Under the pieces are notes generated by a model, which did no database searches, had not been told where the DNA came from, and saw only the letters and a list, made by a program, of their open reading frames with translations. Positions 33,242 through 45,358 of a DNA stretch of 64,000 bases are shown piece after piece. This DNA comes from Jaapia argillacea MUCL 33604 (taxonomy: Eukaryota; Basidiomycota; Agaricomycetes; Jaapiales; Jaapiaceae), in NCBI GenBank assembly GCA_000697665.1, contig KL197715.1, forward strand, positions 255,427 through 319,426, in the 5' to 3' direction. Each line of letters starts with the position of its first letter. The first letter of the stretch is position 1. The translations under genes were made by a program, and so were the position numbers.

Positions 33242-36200
33242 ATGCATCGTTTCCGGTAAGCGGTCTGATTACGCCAACTAGGTTTTCCGCTAATTATCGG
33301 TTTCCCCCTTCTTTCCCAATCTCCTGCCACTCGCGGTCGTCTTTGCTGGGGTCGGCGGATGTTATAGAAAGAAGTCGGATTCGAAACATAGTCAAGTTCC
33401 TGACTTTCTTCGCTCAACTTTGGACTCGTCCACCTTTGAGTTTGACGAGCAACAAGATCCTAATTTCCCTGGTCTACCCCCAGAGAGTGATTTCCGCACA
33501 TCGCTCATCTTACCCGAGTGAGTTTGATTTGCTTATTGCCCATCATTCACTCTGCTCACGATGTATGCCTATATCCAGTCTCACACGTCGTTTCTCGGTT
33601 CTCCGTTCGGCCTCTGGTAGTGCCATCACTTGGGAAGCCCTAAGGAGTCGCCTGGCAGCGCAGAGAGCAAGAGGTTCAGAGAATCAAGTCACAGAGGAAG
33701 AGGAGGACATGCTTTTAGAAACGCTGAGTCGGTTACGAGTTAGGCATACCGCGAAGAACACTCAAGATGCTCCCCAAGATCCTTCTGGATCTACCCCTTC
33801 CACATCCACCGATCAACGACAATCCGCCCACTCCACAAATGTCGAAGAATCCAGCTCCACCACTTTGTCCCCTCGGTCAAGTGGACGTTCTGCCAAACGT
33901 TATAGCAACAATCTCTTCGGGTCCGGGCGCTTTCGCGATTACACCTACCTTAGGAGTGTGTCGTCGCAGAGAAGCGTAAAAAGTAACCGCAGTGGTATGT
34001 CCACGTCTCAAAGCGAATCGTCAGTCGCTCCAAATACCAGCACGAGCTCCAGGGGACAAACAGGGTCGATGTACTCCGACAGCTTGAGGCCGTCCACTCC
34101 AGATGGCAGTAACAGCACGTACACCCCTTCTGGTTCCGTTACGTCCAGCCCGAATGCGAATGAGAAAACCCCCGTAGCGCGCTCTGTCCCATTAGGTTCC
34201 CCAGTGTCCTTTGCCGAGAGCTTGCCCTCGTCTCATCGCAATTCAGATCCACGCGGCTCCAGAGGATTCTCTCATGCTGAGTTAGCTCGGATGTCGGTTG
34301 CCCTGGAAGATGTGATCAAAGAGCTTGAGGAAGAAGCAGAAGATGAGATCGTGCTACCGCGCTCTCGGGCTTCATCTCGTCCGAGCGCCCATCGAGTCAA
34401 TGGTGCATCGTATGATCATGTACGCTTTTGTCCCCGTCCTATCCTGCCTTTGTTCTCGACTGATCTGATATGAAACTTTGTAGAAGAACTACGACTCTGC
34501 TCAATCCCACCCCGTGTCGAGCGACTTCCCATCAGCGACTGCATTATCTTCCGACAAGCGAATATCCTACGTAGAGGATCGCACAGAACGCGGTTCCCCA
34601 ACGCCGCACACTCGGCCCGGCGCTTCTTCACCAAGACTACCTGGCTACATCCCAGGTATGCCCAGGCCGATGACGCCCCACGATACTGCTTTGGATTCCG
34701 ACGATCAGGGGCGTTCCCATTCTACGACACCACGTGCCACATCGCCTTTACAACCACTCAACGAGCGCGCGTTTGCTGCGATCCCCACCAACCTACCTTC
34801 CGTCATGATGAGGAGAGGTTCAAACGCCTCGAATTCTGGGAGGGTTGGTTCTCCATTAGCCTCATCGACCCTATTCACGAGCCGAAGCACGAATGGCAGG
34901 TTTACGCCCGAAAGCCGTCCTCGGAATGGCGAGGAGTCGTTCGTAGATTTTGGTCACCCAGCTGACTCCTCCGTACTTGGTAGTCGAAGAGCCGCTTCGC
35001 CTTACACCAGTGGCTCCTACCAACGGCCTGCAGTCTCCTCTCGACCGACCACTCCGTCCAATATTCGATGGAACACCTCTACTTCCTCGATATCTCAAAC
35101 CCAGAAGGGTCATGGTAGGAACGGCAGTGGTTCGGGGCATAGCAGAAGTGAGAGCTCGACCAGCGCTGCTGATGCAAGCTCCGATTTGCATGGATCTATG
35201 GATCGGGCGAAATCGACGACGAGATCGTTACGTTCGCCGGCTCTCCCTGACTCTCCTCTCATCGACACAACCCATCCTATGAACACCTCCGTGGCTTCAT
35301 CTGGCGCGAATGGTGGTTCCTCGTACGATAACCGACCTTCCTCAACCATCTCGGGTATCGAACTCGGGTCTCCCGTCCTCATATCAAACCGTGTCCTGCG
35401 ATCACCCACACCTACGCAGGCCACAACTAGATCGCCGACATCACCAACTTTCCCTGACCGCGATAGTCCAGCTCCAGTCAACGGTACGAAACGTTCATCT
35501 AAGCAGAGCGGTGTTGGTTCCCCGTATTCCTTCAACTTCACGCAGCCACTAGTATTCTCACCCATCGCCAACTCATCTCGTTCTTCTCTCGAGTCCGTGG
35601 GATCCAGTTATCACTCTTGGGACGAGGAAGGGAAGAAGGATCGAGTCTTCGCTTTATTCAAGGACTTGGAACCACAGCAACCACTCTGGCACGACCTCGT
35701 TTCTGACAAATCCGGATCCGCCACGGCTTCAGGCTCTGTCGAAGAAGAATGGGATACTGACGAGATCATTCGTCGTTATGCGGACTTGACAAAATCAGAC
35801 TTCGTCGCCATCCAGGACAAATTGATGCAGCCACCTGCGACCAAGGGAGCTTCATTTGAGAGTCGTCCGCCATCGTTGAGAAGGAGGCGACCGTCGACAT
35901 CACAGTCTGTTCAACCACCTGAGATTAGGGTACGTCATGTCTACCTGTTTTTCGCAATCCCGCTGACTTCTTCTGCGTCACATAGATCGCCAGTCTTCCA
36001 CTTCAGGTCCAGAGTGCCGTCCCATCTCCCGTCAGGACATCCAACGCAGATAGGGCTACATCGCTCTTGGATTCGATGTTGGATAGTATCCAGTCTGCCC
36101 ACGCGAAGTCGACTGGGGATGTTACTGGTGAAGATTCGCACTCGGTTGGTGCCATTGTCCCCACGGATATTGAGACCACTCCGTCAAGTCCTGGCCAGCG

Positions 36201-38642
36201 CAACCGGGATCTTGCCGAAGCTATCTTTGGTTCTCAGCCCCATAGTCAGAGGTCCCCCGTTTCTCCACAGCCACAGACTACAACAATCGTTGAAGGTTCC
36301 CCTACAATCGTTGAGCCGTCCCTGGAGGACACCCCTGCCGATGAGACGTTGAAAGTTGAACCTGATGTGGTGGCGAGCAATACCCAGACACCTTCACCTA
36401 CTCAAACACCCTCTCCTGCGTCTCTCATTTCCGCATCGCAGCCAAACTTGTTGCCACCCAAAACGCCTACGATATTAAACTCGGAAGAGCTAGCAAAGGA
36501 CGTCCAGCGCCGTGCCGATGAGGCGACTGCCGCACTAAGGAAGATCCCTTCCAACTCCAAGATGAGGGAAACAGCGACGCGGAAGCGAATTAATCCAGCT
36601 CAGATTTCTTCACCACATCTTGTGATGGCCTCGACGAGTGTGGATACCATTCCCCTTCGTAAAACGCCATCTCCTTTGATGACTTCTGCTCATGGGGCGG
36701 GCTCGTTGAAGATTACTGACCGTTTTCGGAAACTTCGGGGTACTCTTCGAGCAAAGCCTCAGCCTACCGGAGAAGAGATAACTCCTTATCCCACTGATGC
36801 GAAATCCCTCTCATTAGCCCCGCCCAATAGTCAGGGGCACCGAAGTCCCGTCATCGCGGCGGCAAGTACCTCACGCCCTATGGATTCTACACAGAACCTG
36901 GGGCCACCATCACTCAATCACCCAGCATCTGCAGGCCCCAGCCGCAAAGGTTTCATGGCTCGCTTCCGGAAGCCGAAGGGCAACGAACCCCATCAGGAAA
37001 GTGAACGACGCCCTCCTGCGCCCCTCCTTTCCTTCACGTCATCATCAACGAACCTTTCTCCATCCAATGAACGAAACTACCCATATCAGAGCCAGTCGGC
37101 CCCTCTAAACGGGAGCTTCCTTGGCAATAATCCCACTTCTCCAGTTCCAGCTGCTGCACCACAACGCTCAGCTTCGCAAAGGGTCGTACCGCCTTCTGCA
37201 ACACAACCTTCTGCTGATGAAGAAGACGAAGCTGCGCTGAAAATGTTATTCGATGCGGCATCGAACCTGGGTCTCGACCAAGACGCTCTGAGTGACCTAC
37301 TTGTACGATCCAAGTCAACATCTTCGCGATCCACTGCGTGGACTGCATTAACTCGTAATAACTCCCAAGCAACCACCTCTCGCACAACCAGGCCCTACAC
37401 TCGTGATGGCACTTCTCTCGATATTGTTCGCTCACCAACGCAATCAGAGGGCCGACCTAGCATGGATGATACATCCTCGCGATTCGGTGAATCTATTGTC
37501 CGGAAGTTGTCGATACGAAAGGCGCCCGAGCAGCTGAAGCCAAGTGATGCAGCTCGGAAGCCTCGGGAAGGGGTTGATGATGCCAATAATTATAACAATA
37601 TTGTTCGTCGCACTATTATCGTCCCCTCGGACACGAGAGCCTCGACAATCGACTTCAATGTCCTGGTGCGGAAGAATTCACAGTCGGCCAAGAAACTTCG
37701 ACCCGTCAGTATTCAATCTGGCCATTCGACACGGTCAGTGCACGATCGCGCTCCGACGCCACCTCCACCTCGATCGCCCACCACCCGTCGGTTCTCTCGT
37801 GAGACGTCCCCGCCCGTTCCTCGCCTCCCAATCTCCTTATCATCGCCTCCTGATCACACTCTTCATGTACCTCAGTCTGCTCCAGCTGCTCCTCTGGAAA
37901 AATCCAGCTCGACCTATGATTCATTGTGAGTCGCTTCCACTACTTGTGCTTCCTGATCCTCATCATCGCATTACAGATACGAAATGTATGCGGGAGAGAG
38001 AGCGTCGGGACCAATCGCCAGTGACTCCCGTGACCTTGGGGGCTTACATGTACCGCAGACCGCAGACGGCCGGACCAGCTCGGAATCCGCTCCTGCAATT
38101 GAAGTGGTCGAAATGGCCAACGGCGAGACGATATGGTTTGTGGTTCAGAATCCACTTAGGTCGGGCCTGCTAACCCGACTCACAGGTCCATTGTGAATGG
38201 TTTACGCGATGACGACGCAGAGTCATATTACCCGAGCCGGGCTAGCTTCCTCTCGGAGTATTCGATGCATGATTCCAGCGAGGGTATGCAGGTATTCTTC
38301 AAAGAACATGGACGGAAGTCGTCCAAGAGCAGTAACACCTCATTCGTCTCTCGGAAGAAATCTCAGGTTGGGCAGCAACGCCCTGAGACGAAGGTAGTCA
38401 TCTCCACGTGCATCGTAAACATCCGTCGCTGATCATATGTTCAGGTATTTTACAGCTCTCCGGCGCAAATCGGACATCTGATAGAAAACCTGTCGCGTGA
38501 AATGGATTCCGGCTCCTTCAATTTCCTTCCCAATACTCCGCGTGAGCAATCCGTTCCTTCCTCCTTTCACTCGGAGGATATGAACTGGACGGTGGAGGAG
38601 AGACTGGAGCATATGCTTGGTTCTATGGGCAGTAGGTCGTAA
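33242..38642 (+). CDS. Giant Ser/Pro-rich basidiomycete protein
   Basis: Function unknown. Eight exons (33242-33255, 33368-33517, 33579-34419, 34484-35929, 35986-37925, 37977-38135, 38186-38393, 38445-38642) sum to 4,956 nt, giving 1,651 aa. The first exon is only 14 nt (MHRFR) and is spliced to KKSDSKHSQVPDFL. Ordered ends frame a disordered body. The N-terminal block FEFDEQQDPNFPGLPPESDF continues with DLTRRFSVLRSASG and EEEEDMLLETLSRLR. The C-terminal block is VFYSSPAQIGHLIENLSRE plus NWTVEERLEHMLGSMGS. Between them lie hundreds of residues of Ser/Thr/Pro with SP and TP sites, basic patches (RKGFMARFRKPKGN, KITDRFRKLRGTLRAKP) and a predicted helix (SHAELARMSVALEDVIKELEEEAEDE). The pattern suits a phosphorylated scaffold or cortex protein, but no domain is named. 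From memory of similar basidiomycete proteins I believe the ends are conserved; that needs a search. Confidence 0.85.
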
Positions 38643-38883
38643 TTTGAATTTGTCTTGCATCATTTAAGCATGTTTTCTGTTTATTCTTCTCGAACTCACT
38701 CTCGTCGGTCATTCATATTGTTTCTTATCGCAATTCAATCCACTTTTACTTTGTACGCATTACTACGGCAATACTTGTGATTACCCATGACATGAAGCAG
38801 CTAATGACACATGGAATACATATTAATGTAACAGCAGACAGACGGGAAGGAACAACGCAGTCCATAAAAAGGTCGTGACAAAA
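38643..38883. other. Convergent spacer
   Basis: These 241 bp between two stop codons hold the 3' ends of converging genes. Nothing else is seen. Confidence 0.5.
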
Positions 38884-39589
38884 TTAAACTGCCTGTGAAT
38901 CCATACAGCGATTCAGTGACAGGGCGAGCAATGAGTACAGCAGCAGTACATCATCATCGAAGGTGTATTGGATGTAGCCATGCGACGGACCAACCGGCGT
39001 TGGTTGAGGACAGCGACGGTAATTGGCTATCCGAGTGCCTGGACCTGCAAACAACTGAGCACGGTGAGCCTCGTGAGCGATCAGCAATGAGGATATTCGG
39101 ACATACTTCGTACGACCCTGGCTCGTTGCTGCACCTTCTCCACTCGTATCTCCTGCCATCTGGTAGAAAGAACATGCGAGCGCTGATTAACACCGAGAGA
39201 AGAGAATGTGTGTGTTCAGAGAAGTCTAGATCAAAACGTGGAGTAAGCTTCACTCACTCGCGTGTCGAACCGGCCATAACTAATCGCGAAAGATGGATCT
39301 GACGACCTCCAATCGAGGCCACCCCTGGAGAACCGTCTATATTCCATTCGAGAGTAGCAAGAATGGTTCTGTTGCCGTGGAAGACCTGTCGCGCAACACG
39401 GATGAGTTAACGAAATCAACGAAAGTAACGAGAGGGAAAAAAGCTTACTGTCGTTCGGGTATGGCCTGCGTAGTCTCTGTATGTATCGAACTGATAGTAT
39501 ATTGGCTTTGTATCTTCACCGATCATGATACAGCCATCTCTTGGGTCGTCTCTGCCGGTGAAGAAGAGATTGAAGTAGGGAGAGTCCAT
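38884..39589 (-). CDS. DUF6593-like small protein
   Basis: Function unknown. Exons read MDSPYFNLFFTGRDDPRD, CIMIGEDTKPIYYQFDT, YRDYAGHTRTT, then after a GTAAGC intron VFHGNRTILATLEWNIDGS, VASIGGRQIHLSRLVM, then FFLPDGRRYEWRRCS, and a last exon FAGPGTRIANYRRCP to YSLLALSLNRCMDSQAV. The order matches the beta-strand domain I know as DUF6593: a DDPR start, 'Y-x-F/V-x-T', 'R-x-x-x-A-x-L-E-W', and a pocket followed by a phi-LPDGR strand. This domain is common and multi-copy in mushroom-forming fungi. The start is set at the ATG at 39589; the frame is open for nine codons further upstream. Family assignment is from motif memory. Confidence 0.7.
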
Positions 39590-40033
39590 GGGAATGGATA
39601 GAAGCAGGTGGACCAAGAGGATGTGCGGGGAGCTGGGGGAAGGTTGAGAAAGCGGTGGCTAGATATGTGAACGAACATCTGGGGGAGAGGCTTTGCTCCC
39701 GTGATGAGGTTCTCTGGCGCATGGGAACCCTAGATATCGATGGGATGAGAGCGCTTACGGGAAGGGCTAGGTCGAAGCATGCATCATCGCTTTTCATGAA
39801 GCGGAGAGAACACGGAGGGAGACATCGTTTGAACCGCAAAAGCAAACGAAGCAAACAAACTCAAGTCAGAAACTGCTAAAGTCTAATCTGGCATTTCCCG
39901 GCAAATCCAGGCATCTCTTCCCTGACACAAATCTTCTCACATTCTCGAAGCTCAAATAAGTTTGCAATGCACAACTAACAACATAATGCCAGCAAGTAGT
40001 AGTATACGTAACAGTATCAGCCAGTCCAGTCAT
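39590..40033. other. Intergenic spacer
   Basis: Promoter side of the DUF6593-like gene and 3' flank of the BTB gene. No further gene is supported. Confidence 0.45.
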
Positions 40034-41453
40034 TCAAGCGGGTGAGTTCACTTTCCACAGCTGTCGCTTCCGCATTTTTCGTGTAACATGCACTGCGCTG
40101 CCTCCCATATTATTCGCGCCAAATGCAAGCACAACCGTCTCTTCGGCTCCTGTTCCCCGTGCAATTCCCCGCTTCCTCAGGTCAATCGCATCTTTTGCAA
40201 ATTTGAACCGCGCCTGGTCGGAACCTAGATATGACACGAAGTGTCAAGATAATGGAAGCAAACCGAAGATGAAATGGCGCACCAATCTGGAATGTCGGTG
40301 ATTCTACCGCAGCCTTGAACAGGTCAAAGGGTACACGGGAGAATACATGGAGAAGCGTTTCTCGACCATCCTGACTAGTCTGGGGTGGCGTCGAAGCAGC
40401 CGCGGTACTGACGCCGAGCATACTTGGGAGAGTAGCCACCAAGAAGTTGAAGACGTCATCGCGTAATCTCTGAGCATACATGCCAAAGATCGAAGTGGGG
40501 GGAGGCATCTCTACGGGCGTGGATACGCCACTAACAGATGGTCTAGGCATCGTGATCGTGTCCACGAAATCCACCCATTCATTGATGGAATCCACGGTGA
40601 TGGATTGGCGGCAAGCTTCATAAGCATAGGCGCACAGATCTTCCATACCGCCCAGTAGGCAGCCAGCTGCCAACACACCCCGAGCGTTCTCCGGAGATAT
40701 GAGGCTCAGAGAAACCGAAGAGTATAGGTAGCCCAGGGCTAAGAGTGGGGTTAGAATATAATCCCGATATTTGATATGCTGAAGCTCGTACCAATGGCAA
40801 AACCCTGTAAGAACCAACACGAAGTAAATCAGTCAACTCAATTGGATGGAATAACGGGTAACTTACGTCTTGTGTCACTTCTGGCTCGTGTTCCAGGTGA
40901 ATGAAGATGGCACGTTGGCCTGATGTTTGTGGTGATGTCGACATTAAGTGGGCTAAGTATGGTGAACGAGATAGGATGATGGCATGAAGGCGGTATACGC
41001 TCCCCAGAACATGCTGCCAAACAGTCATCAGCGCTAACCATGCCCGCTCGTCTGCAAAGAGTACTCACCAGCAGCGTGTCGGCGTAATTCTAAACATATT
41101 TCCCAAATCAGCGCCCATCGAAGGTTCTGATGAGTGAAGGGAACACGCACCCCAGTCTGGAAACCCGAATGGTACAAGTGCCTCACAATGTCCTCGTTGT
41201 GCATTTGGTACGGATTTCTACATGGAAAACATCAGTACGGACTGACCAGAAGCGGAATCAACCCGAGCGAGGAGAATGCGCATCTTCCACGCGGAATGAA
41301 GACTCACTGTGAGTAACCGTTGACAGGTTGAACAGAGAAAGACGTCGAAGTTGGTGTGTCCGCGTGGCCATCAGGATAAGTTCCATTGCCGTTCGTCGAA
41401 CCATTGTGCCCGTTGAGAATGATGGGAGAGGGAGAGGGAGAGTGTGTGTTCAT
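40034..41453 (-). CDS. BTB/POZ-domain protein
   Basis: Likely protein-interaction or cullin-3 adaptor type protein. The ATG at 41453 opens MNTHSPSPSPIILNGHNGS, a Ser/Pro/Asn/Gly-rich head. Further exons give NPYQMHNEDIVRHLYHSGF, NYADTLL, then VLGSVYRLHAIILSRSPYL and AHLMSTSP, which is the BTB core ('Y-x-x-H-x-x-I-L-x-x-x-S-P-Y'). After the fold come ALGYLYSSVSLSLISPENA, GVLAAGCLLGGMEDLCAYA and ACRQSITVDSINEWVDFVD, a BACK-like helical part. An ordered tail has FGMYAQRLRDDVFNFLV, VFSRVPFDLFKAAVESP and SDQARFKFAKDAIDLRKR. The end is KMRKRQLWKVNSPA. Five or more short introns interrupt it, including one of about 60 nt before the last exon. A specific orthologue is not assigned. Confidence 0.8.
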
Positions 41454-43636
41454 GTTGATGGGATATGGACAGTAGACCTAGACGAGGAAAAGTTGCAGAG
41501 ATGGCGATGGCATGGGATGAAAGAACGGCGGTAAAACGTGCAGTGCAAGAGTCACAACCTTCGTCACACTCAACCCGCCGTTTTCTGTGGGCGGTGATGG
41601 CGGCATCGTATGCACCTCACCCGCTAGGATCTAGCGGAGTTCGTGGACATCTCAGGATACCCAAGCGTGTCGCCATGACCTATCCACTGAAACTTCAATA
41701 TATGTTCCATGCGTAAGAGCTCGAGGTCATTTGCTACCATTTGGCACACTATCGAAATTTCGGTTAAAGTCGCTGTGACCGATTTTCGGATCTTTCTTGC
41801 AGACTCCAGGTTCGTTCATTTCTTGCAACACTTATCTGGACCAATCTCCCATTTTTTTTGGACCTTCAGCAACAGCCCGAGCAAGTGCCGCACGGCGAGA
41901 GAATGATCTCCCCTGTCACTTTCGGCTTGCCTCACTTCGTGGAAGCGACCCCAAACTCGACCTGCAGCCTCTGAGCCTCAAGGGGCCGAGATTCGTCTAG
42001 TAAGCATTGCTCCTCGAGTTCCACCTTTCATCGATGGGTGATCTGCTAAGTGGCGTGTTTCTAAATACAGTTTGCAAACAATCCAATCTACTCCCTTATC
42101 TTGCGTGGCCAATGCTCACTGTATTGCGCCGCGAGGCAATTCCTTTACGTTGACAAAGGGTCTGCTTCGCCAGAGTTCACCCGCCAGACTGGCCTCCAAG
42201 GGCCATGGTGGTTTCCCGGTCTCTAGCGCTAGGGTCATTTTTCAAAGATACTATCAATGCCTCTAGAATCGGTGGAGTCTATCCTATCCCCCAGAGCACG
42301 ACACCCGGCATCTCGTTCGTTCTCTCTACGTGGCAACCTCACATGTTGAATTTCAATCCGTGGCGAGTTGGTGGCGGCTATTGCTACCGCTGATGATTCG
42401 GAACTCTGCATCTCCGGTCGACATGTGGAGGGCATCGACCTGACCAAGATTGGTACATCCAAAGGACTTGTGGTCCTCTTGACTCGGTGCAGGACTTACT
42501 TTTTTGAAACACGCTCAGATGCATGGTCTAGTTTGTGGAAATGGATCACTCTTCGCGTACCACTGCTCCGCGAGTCACTTGAGGACCCTTGCAGGGATGC
42601 TTACTTCCATCTTATCACGGAGGTTCCTCCAATCTCATTTGCTGACGGGTAACCCATCTTGTAAGCATCTCATTTTTCGAGGTAACCGTTTAATTTACTC
42701 AAGACTGTTCATTTTCGCTGTTATGGGATTTTCTTATTAATTGCGGTTCCCGAATTTAGCTCCCAACTAATTTCTTCTCTGCCTACACTGTGACTTCGTC
42801 CCGTTCTCCTTTGGTCCAGTCAACTATCATATACTCGCTCCGCTTTCACCTCCTTCGAAAGCGCCTTTCAAACTTCCCACTGCTACGCTGAAGGGTTCGG
42901 CGACATCGGACCGTATCGGCCTCTCTTTCTTTACTCTCCTTCTTGACTAATAGTGAGCGCGATGCTTCTGGAGAAAACCATAGTCATGAGACGGTTGAAG
43001 GAGCAATGGTGTACGTGCATCTGCTTCGCGTTTGACAAACTTATTATTGACCGCCAATGGTCCCACAAGAATGTTCTGGCCGCTTACCCAACAACCCTGG
43101 ATTGGTTTCTATCCAACGGAAAGATCGACCTCTTCTGTGCGAAGTGGAACAACAGTAGTTCCCCTTCGGTATCACCCCAGCCCATTTCGCGACGCGGAGC
43201 GCCCGACCACGACATACTCCCACCTCCAATATCACTGTCCCACAATCCCGTTCTACAGTAAACGGCATCTCGGAAGCCGTACTTGTATACGATTGAAGAC
43301 CTTCGAGCACGGCGGACCGAACGACATGGTTCGAGTTCCGTGCCACCATCGATTCTCGTATCGCATTACGTTCCCCTACGTCGTTCTCGCCACCTGTTGG
43401 AACGCCACACGCTGTCAGTTTACCCCATGCTCACACACGAACTACTTTCCGCTGTCGACTGGTATTCACATTTCAAACGGACTGTTCTCGTCCTGCTGTT
43501 CCCTGCTGGCTTTCCATCTTTCCGCCTTGACATACGGTAGCTCTTCTCGGCACCAGTAATCCGTCGGGCTGAGAAGGCGAAGCTTCTCTAACGCCGATCC
43601 CAGTGTTATTGCACAACGATATTCTACCAGCGGTCC
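41454..43636. other. 2.2-kb gap with scattered coding-like pieces
   Basis: No gene could be assembled. Plus-strand pieces look more protein-like than average, e.g. NNPIYSLILRGQCSLYCAA followed by RQFLYVDKGSASPEFTRQ near 42070-42190, LVAAIATADDSELCISG with GRHVEGIDLTKIGT near 42365-42450, and an open frame of 175 codons at 43032-43559. They are in different frames with stops between. They may be exons of an unrecognised gene or a decayed one. The left end holds the BTB promoter. Confidence 0.35.
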
Positions 43637-44550
43637 TTATTCGTCCGTCAGTGATCCGGAACACCACTCAACAAACGCACTAAGGCCCAACACATTCCCG
43701 AACGTTTCTGTAGAATCTTCCATCGACACGAAACTGGACATCAAATTGGTCAACACCCTTCTCTCCTTGGCTTGGGAGCCGCACAGCACGGGGTATGGAG
43801 GTGGAGGTGAGAGGTACTCCGATGACTCATCGGCGGAGGTCGCTGGCCGAAGCTATGAGAGAAGGTGGTTGGCGCACTTGAAAGGGAGATGGATTCATAC
43901 CCACCATATGGGAACGATCAGATGCGAACTGCTCGAGGACGACCTGCGCGGGGACGATTCTGAAAAGGCTGCCAGGTGGTCAGCGACGCTTGGCTATCGC
44001 AAGGGGTCTACCAACCTGTGATATTTGGGACTGAACTCGTTGCCGAACGGAAAGGTTTGGGAGAAATATTCTGCAAAGAAACGATGAACTCTGAGCTGGC
44101 CGAATCGTCCCACTTGACACGCCACCTTCATACTGGCAAGGAAGGTCTGCCTGGCTGTCAAAGTCATATATCCAAGTTGTAGGTGCTACAATGAGCTCGT
44201 CTTCCTGAGCGTCTTCCTGTATCTTTGGGGGCCGAGGCCGTAGGACAAGAACAACGTGGTAGTCCCAAACGACTAACCCGTCAACCTCAGCGGCCTTTTG
44301 ATTCCATAAAGCGACCTGATCAAATCGAGAGACACAGATCACATCGAAGTCCTTTGTTGATCGTTGGCTGTAGACTGACGCTTTTCGTTGTATTCGATAT
44401 GAAGACGACGAACGGTTCCCATACACTGATGACAACATTACTCTCCAAAAACGATTGAGCGAGGAGGTATATGTTTTCTTCGCAATAGAACGGGGTATAA
44501 ACGGCATCCAGAGGCAAAGGCGGCGGCGAAAGCCAAGATCTGATATACAT
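43637..44550 (-). CDS. NTAQ1: Protein N-terminal glutamine amidohydrolase
   Basis: Converts N-terminal Gln of proteins to Glu in the Arg/N-degron pathway. Five exons (44550-44380, 44315-44126, 44070-44016, 43968-43905, 43852-43637) give 696 nt, or 231 aa, the usual size. The sequence starts MYIRSWLSPPPLPLDAVYT. The catalytic Cys lies in PFYCEENIYLLAQ; the Cys-His-Asp set is completed by the family signature VVWDYHVVLVLRP and by WIYDFDSQADLPC. EYFSQTFPFGNEFSPKYH, FRIVPAQVVLEQFASDRSH and SPPPPYPVL follow as in eukaryotic NTAQ1 proteins, and the end LGLSAFVEWC is typical. Each intron is a clean GT-AG of 37-65 nt. The start ATG at 44550 leaves a short head before the domain. All key residues are present. 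Confidence 0.93.
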
Positions 44551-44947
44551 ATTATCCACAAGATAAAGCAAGCCAGATAGATAGACGAGTGCCAGATAAG
44601 TAAGAGAAAAATGCCGGATGATGATGATGGCGGTTGAGGTTGTGATGATAATAGGTCCCGCGTACCAGTGATCGCCCTTCTGCTTCTTTCCTGCATACCC
44701 CACACCGCGAGATGAAATGGATCCACAACTCCATCTCAACCCTCTTTTTAAAATTTGCTGCAACTCAGGCCTCCACCACTTATCGGTTCTTCATCCCCGG
44801 CCATCAGTGCTGTGCGATATATCCGGAAAGTCTGGGCAAGGTTTCGTTGTTGATCAGCAAACGCAACGGATCCCAAAGGGGCGAGCAGCGGAAACTTACC
44901 GTGTCGTGATCGTAAGGGGGTATCGTCCGTATCATGTGTGAGGGGTA
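44551..44947. other. Intergenic spacer
   Basis: NTAQ1 promoter and 3' flank of the Pro-rich gene, 397 bp. No gene is supported; the longer frames here are shadows of the NTAQ1 reading. Confidence 0.45.
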
Positions 44948-45358
44948 TTAGGCCTTCTGGCCAGCTCGCGCCGCCGCCTCGTCTGCAGATTTTTTGGTGC
45001 TACCCCAGTACGTGACCTTTTTCTTCACAAGGATATCTCCGAGGTCTGGTGACGATCGCTCTGGACGGAACGGAACGAAGATTGCCTTCGGAGGCGAAGT
45101 GGATGACACCTGGGGTGGGCTGTTGGCACGACGTGGTCGTGGTGCGTGGATGGTGGCGGGGGGGATCGGCGAAGATGAGGGTGATACGGGTGGTGATGTC
45201 GGAGCGGTGGAATGAGCTCCTTCGGTGGCGTGTTGTGGAGGAGAGGGTGGGTGGCGAGGAAACTGAGATGGCGGTGGCGGTGGTGCCATGAGACCTGATG
45301 AGTTGGTGAAGGGGTGGACCGCGAAGGGGTCAAAGGAGGCCAGTACTGAGTTGGACAT
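44948..45358 (-). CDS. Small Pro-rich hypothetical protein
   Basis: Single-exon frame of 136 aa from an ATG at 45358 (MSNSVLASFDPFAVHPF). The middle is a Pro/Ser/His-rich disordered stretch. The end is ordered and looks conserved: FVPFRPERSSPDLGDIL then KKKVTYWGSTKKSADEA. A conserved short tail after a disordered head suggests a peptide that docks onto a partner. No domain is known to me. The clean ATG, high codon consistency and lack of stops favour a real gene, but it is short. Confidence 0.55.
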   Translation of the reverse strand: MSNSVLASFDPFAVHPFTNSSGLMAPPPPPSQFPRHPPSPPQHATEGAHSTAPTSPPVSPSSSPIPPATIHAPRPRRANSPPQVSSTSPPKAIFVPFRPERSSPDLGDILVKKKVTYWGSTKKSADEAAARAGQKA

